NCBI RefSeq assembly: GCF_005280205.1
Contig: NZ_SUND01000014.1
Span: 62,001 to 126,000 of the forward strand
Length of the DNA stretch: 64,000 bases
Reading direction: 5' to 3'
DNA from: Bacillus yapensis
GTDB taxonomy: Bacteria > Bacillota > Bacilli > Bacillales > Cytobacillaceae
The notes under the pieces are model-generated. The model made no database searches. It worked only from the letters and a program-made list of their open reading frames with translations, and was not told the DNA's origin. This document shows positions 60,644 to 64,000 of this stretch, piece after piece (the stretch's first letter is position 1; every line of letters starts with the position of its first letter). A program made the position numbers and the translations under genes.

Positions 60644-63175
60644 GTGTCTATAAAGAAAAAAATTCCTATTCTTTTTACAATTTTAGTACTCCTTATATTA
60701 ATAGCTAATAATATGCATCATTTTTTTCGTGCAAAAAATAGTTTGCTTGAGAATTATGATCGTGAGATATCCTTACTTGCTCAGCAAGTATCTTATCAGG
60801 TGGAAAATGCGAAAAACGGTTCTCAATATGTCGAAAATATAGTCGGGAGAGAGCTTCGAACAGCATCCATTGCGATTCAAAATAATCTTCCACCTCGTCA
60901 TGAAGATGTGACGAACGAACAGCTGGTGGCCTTAGCGAAGGAATTAAATATTTCTCATATTACTCTTCTTGCCAAAACCGAAGATGATATTGTTGGAGTT
61001 AAATCATCTGACCCTCATGAAATCGGTCTTTCCACGAAGGAATGGGGTTATTGGTATGATGCATTTCAACAGCTTTTTGCAAGAAAACCGGTAACGGTAG
61101 AAGAAGGTTTAACGTTAAAGGATTATTGGTCTGGTCCAATTGAAATCGCTTCAAGCAATCCTGATCATACTGACAAATGGGGCTATTATTATGATGGGAC
61201 AACAAATTATATTATCGATCCGTATTTTCGAGATAACGAGATTCTAGAGTACGAGGAACGCTTTGGGCCAACTAATATTATGGAACAGGTAACGAATCAA
61301 CTCGAAGGGGTGCTGGAATTAACCGTATTTAATCCAGATTCTTTTGGAAATGAAGAGCTGGAAGTTCATCTCAACGGAAATAGTTTTATCCGAATATCAG
61401 AACAGCCAATCTGGTATGGTTCCTATGATTATGAAAATACGGCCAAGGATCAGAAATATATTCAATCAGCTTTAGCGACAAATGAAGTGAAGAGCTATAA
61501 TGAAATTATTAATGGAAAAGACGTAAGAAAAGCATTCGTGCCAATCAACGAACAAAATGATGAGTCATATGTCATTGGATTTGTCTATGATAACACGATG
61601 ATTGATAGAGAATTGAACAAGGAATTAAAAGCTTACCTTTTTTCTTCACTTGTGTTCATGATCGTAGTTCTATGCTTTAGCTTTATTTTCTCCAATTCGA
61701 TTACAAAGCCGATCGCGCGGATTGTTGATCATGTTAATGAAATTGCTCAAGGGAAATTCGGAAAAATGTTAACCTTGAATCGTAAGGATGAATTGGGTCA
61801 CTTAGTTGCTAATGTAAACGAATTGTCGCGTGATTTGAAAACGTATGTAGACGATTTGAAAAGCAGTCAGGAAGTAATAAAGTTCCAGGCTTATCATGAC
61901 CCACTTACTTCTTTGCCAAATCGACGCTTTATTCAAGAGAAATTAAGCGATCTAATAAATGTGGCGAATCAAAACAATCATGTCATTGGTGTTATTTTTA
62001 TGGACATCGACCGATTTAAGCATATTAATGATTCGATGGGGCACAAAACGGGTGACCTGCTAATTAAGCTAATTTCTGAAAGAATTAAAGAACTTTTAAC
62101 CGACTATAATTGTGTTGTATCAAGACAAGGTGGTGACGAGTTCATCATTTTGACGGAGAATTTAAGCGAAGAGCAAGTCAAAGAGATGACAAATAAATTA
62201 ATCCTACATGTAAGGAAGCCATTTGATCTAGGAGAGCGTGAAATCTATGTCGGTTCAAGCTGTGGTATTAGTTTTTATCCGCACCATACCACAAATATGG
62301 ATCAGTTAATTATTAACGCAGACATGGCGATGTATGCAGCAAAGAAACAAGGTGGAAATCGTTTTGTCGTATATAATCCGAATGAAAGTAATGTAAGCTT
62401 AGAGCGAATTGAGATAGAAGCAAGTCTAAGAAAAGCGATCGAAGATGAAGTACTGGATGTCTATTATCAGCCGAAAATGAATGCCGCTTCCGGTAAAATT
62501 ATTGGAGCAGAAGCATTGGTACGTTGGAATGATGTGAAATTGGGCTTTGTTTCTCCAGCTGTATTTATCCCGATTGCTGAGGACTCAGGTTTAATCCAGC
62601 CTTTATTTGAGTTTGTTTTAAGAAAAGCCATGATTCAAATGAAAGAATGGAATGATTTATTGGATGAAAAATTGACGGTTTCTGTTAACGTATCTGCGGT
62701 ACAGTTTATGGAGGCTCGAAATTTAGTCGATTGTGTAAAAATAAAGCTGAATGATACCCAATTCCCACCAGAATTATTGGAGCTGGAGATTACTGAGAGT
62801 GCTCTTTTAAATAACATGAGTGAAACGATAGAAGCACTAGAGGAATTCAATCAACTAGGTGTTTCGATTTCAGTTGATGATTTTGGAACAGGATATTCCT
62901 CATTGAGTTATCTTCAAAAACTTCCAATTAATACTTTGAAAATCGATCAATCTTTTATAAAGAGTATAGGTGAAAACGGCAATAATTCAGAAATTGCTGA
63001 AGGGATCATTAATTTAGCAAGAAGCTTGAAATTAGACATAATTGCTGAAGGTGTTGAAGAGGAACATCAAAAACAGTATCTGATTCGAAACGGCTGTCAT
63101 TTGATGCAAGGGTATTTATTCTCTAAACCATTAGAGGCAAATGAATTTCATAAGCTACTCGTTCAAAACATATAA
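60644..63175 (+). CDS. Membrane sensor GGDEF-EAL protein (cyclic-di-GMP turnover)
   Basis: 843 residues. Membrane segment at about 7-24, an extracytoplasmic sensor region of about 295 residues, second membrane segment (about 328-348), HAMP (ITKPIARIVDHVNEIAQGKFG), then GGDEF with the intact RQGGDEF signature (near 503) and an EAL domain with EALVRW, NVSAVQF, DDFGTGYSS and EGVE residues. Both catalytic sites appear complete, so it may make or break cyclic-di-GMP. The sensor has a repeated W-Y-aromatic region (KEWGYWYDAFQQLF) without a recognised ligand motif. Start GTG 60644 with GGAGG 9 bases upstream. Confidence 0.92.
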   Translation: MSIKKKIPILFTILVLLILIANNMHHFFRAKNSLLENYDREISLLAQQVSYQVENAKNGSQYVENIVGRELRTASIAIQNNLPPRHEDVTNEQLVALAKELNISHITLLAKTEDDIVGVKSSDPHEIGLSTKEWGYWYDAFQQLFARKPVTVEEGLTLKDYWSGPIEIASSNPDHTDKWGYYYDGTTNYIIDPYFRDNEILEYEERFGPTNIMEQVTNQLEGVLELTVFNPDSFGNEELEVHLNGNSFIRISEQPIWYGSYDYENTAKDQKYIQSALATNEVKSYNEIINGKDVRKAFVPINEQNDESYVIGFVYDNTMIDRELNKELKAYLFSSLVFMIVVLCFSFIFSNSITKPIARIVDHVNEIAQGKFGKMLTLNRKDELGHLVANVNELSRDLKTYVDDLKSSQEVIKFQAYHDPLTSLPNRRFIQEKLSDLINVANQNNHVIGVIFMDIDRFKHINDSMGHKTGDLLIKLISERIKELLTDYNCVVSRQGGDEFIILTENLSEEQVKEMTNKLILHVRKPFDLGEREIYVGSSCGISFYPHHTTNMDQLIINADMAMYAAKKQGGNRFVVYNPNESNVSLERIEIEASLRKAIEDEVLDVYYQPKMNAASGKIIGAEALVRWNDVKLGFVSPAVFIPIAEDSGLIQPLFEFVLRKAMIQMKEWNDLLDEKLTVSVNVSAVQFMEARNLVDCVKIKLNDTQFPPELLELEITESALLNNMSETIEALEEFNQLGVSISVDDFGTGYSSLSYLQKLPINTLKIDQSFIKSIGENGNNSEIAEGIINLARSLKLDIIAEGVEEEHQKQYLIRNGCHLMQGYLFSKPLEANEFHKLLVQNI

Positions 63176-63178
63176 GAA

Positions 63179-63217
63179 AAGGGCAACTCTCCATTAAAAG
63201 TGAGAGTTGCCTTTTTC
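63179..63217 (+). terminator. Intrinsic terminator of GGDEF-EAL gene
   Basis: GGGCAACTCTC and GAGAGTTGCC arms with a 10-nt loop and TTTTT tail. Confidence 0.88.
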
Positions 63218-63298
63218 TGTTAGTAAGCATTAAATTTTGAATCTGGTGATGCAGTTGTTAATATAAGGGAGAATGATGATTAAGAAAGGATTTTTAAA

Positions 63299-64000
63299 AT
63301 GACAAATATAAATATCCCCGTTTCGGTCTTAAATCTTGCCCCTATTCGACAAGGGCAGGGTGCTAAAGAAGCAATAGATGCGATGGTTGAACTTGCTCAA
63401 GCAACAGAGGAAATGGGCTACTCACGTTACTGGATTGCTGAGCATCATAATACACCAACGCTTGTTAGCTCAGCTACCTCCATTTTAATAAAACACACGT
63501 TAGAACATACAAAAACAATTCGCGTTGGTTCAGGCGGTGTAATGCTACCAAATCATTCGCCGCTAGTTGTTGCTGAGCAATTTGGCACCATGGCGACGAT
63601 TTATCCAGGACGGTTAGATTTAGGTCTTGGTAGAGCGCCTGGTACGGATATGATGACTGCAAGTGCGTTGAGACGCTCTAAAAATGATTCAGTGTTTACA
63701 TTCCCAGAGGATGTTAATGCTTTGTTAACCTATTTTGGTCCAGCAGAGAAACAGGATTATGTAAAAGCCTATCCTGGTGTAGGTACAAACATTCCAATTT
63801 ACATCTTAGGCTCTTCTACTGATTCTGCCTATTTAGCGGCGAAGCTAGGGTTACCGTATGTGTTTGCCTCTCATTTTGCTCCAAGGTATATGGAAGAGGC
63901 CATTTCAATCTACAGAAATCGATTTGAGCCTTCTGAATACCTCGATGCACCATATATGATGGTATGTCTTAATGTGATTGCTGCAGAAACGGATGAAGAA
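63299..64000 (+). CDS. LLM-class flavin-dependent oxidoreductase (3' end outside window)
   Basis: Open from ATG 63299 (AAAGGA, 8-base spacer) to the last base; 234 residues are visible. Typical of bacterial luciferase-like monooxygenases of the YwcH/YceB type: [59 protein letters not shown], and [30 protein letters not shown]. They use FMNH2 supplied by a reductase; the substrate is unknown. Confidence 0.88.
   Translation, partial: MTNINIPVSVLNLAPIRQGQGAKEAIDAMVELAQATEEMGYSRYWIAEHHNTPTLVSSATSILIKHTLEHTKTIRVGSGGVMLPNHSPLVVAEQFGTMATIYPGRLDLGLGRAPGTDMMTASALRRSKNDSVFTFPEDVNALLTYFGPAEKQDYVKAYPGVGTNIPIYILGSSTDSAYLAAKLGLPYVFASHFAPRYMEEAISIYRNRFEPSEYLDAPYMMVCLNVIAAETDEE

Overview
The window is a low-GC Gram-positive chromosome segment, most likely from a spore-forming member of the Bacillaceae that is not Bacillus subtilis itself. 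The evidence is a recognisable RacA (axial filament), a sporulenol/squalene-hopene-type cyclase, the Des-DesK-DesR cold-sensing unit, a glgBCDAP glycogen operon with the Firmicute-type GlgD subunit, YkuK, YppC, YlbC-like and SasA/YwaC-like proteins, AGGAGG-type ribosome sites, many TTG/GTG starts and frequent U-tailed intrinsic terminators. No rRNA, tRNA, prophage, insertion sequence or CRISPR array was found. Most genes run on the + strand.

Layout. 1-5 kb: end of a membrane glycosyltransferase, a ring-cleaving dioxygenase of the VOC fold, an SCP2-fold protein, a small ribbon-helix-helix (RHH) protein whose leader is an eight-unit helically phased repeat array, racA and an MFS exporter. 5-16 kb: a two-gene AddAB-like helicase/nuclease operon, a membrane-free chemoreceptor with a C-terminal Cache-like domain, YkuK, and a SUV3-like helicase. 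16-31 kb: a D,D-carboxypeptidase, a hydroxypyruvate isomerase/tartronate-semialdehyde reductase pair, a CAP-domain protein, exonuclease III, a DEAD-box RNA helicase, a patatin-like lipase, an acyl-CoA ligase, an AraC regulator plus EamA transporter, two very small proteins, and a TetR-alarmone synthetase operon with paired operators. 31-42 kb: the glycogen operon glgB-glgC-glgD-glgA-glgP-GH13, interrupted after glgB by an intergenic repeat. 42-54 kb: a GC-rich structured repeat, des-desK-desR, a thiolase/SDR/aldehyde dehydrogenase group, YppC and a cyclase for a polyterpenoid. 54-64 kb: a quinone-reductase-like MDR enzyme, a CapA-like protein, a second ring-cleaving dioxygenase behind a near-perfect MhqR-type operator, an alcohol dehydrogenase, an MltG-like fragment protein, a type I toxin-antitoxin locus, a GGDEF-EAL membrane protein and a truncated flavin monooxygenase.

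The non-coding structures are the most interesting part: (i) the phased TGATAGCA/TGCTAGCA array in front of the RHH gene; (ii) a family of three structured intergenic repeats of roughly 170-190 bp (two direct, one inverted) with compensatory changes in one hairpin; (iii) a 27-residue holin-like toxin gene with its own long-range mRNA stem and a convergent antisense RNA with promoter and terminator; (iv) MhqR-type, TetR-type and DesR-type operator candidates. Among proteins, the AddAB-like pair whose AddB-like member lacks a P-loop, the SUV3-like helicase, and a glycogen synthase whose KTGGL lysine is replaced by valine deserve attention. All functions are by sequence reading; no database search was run.
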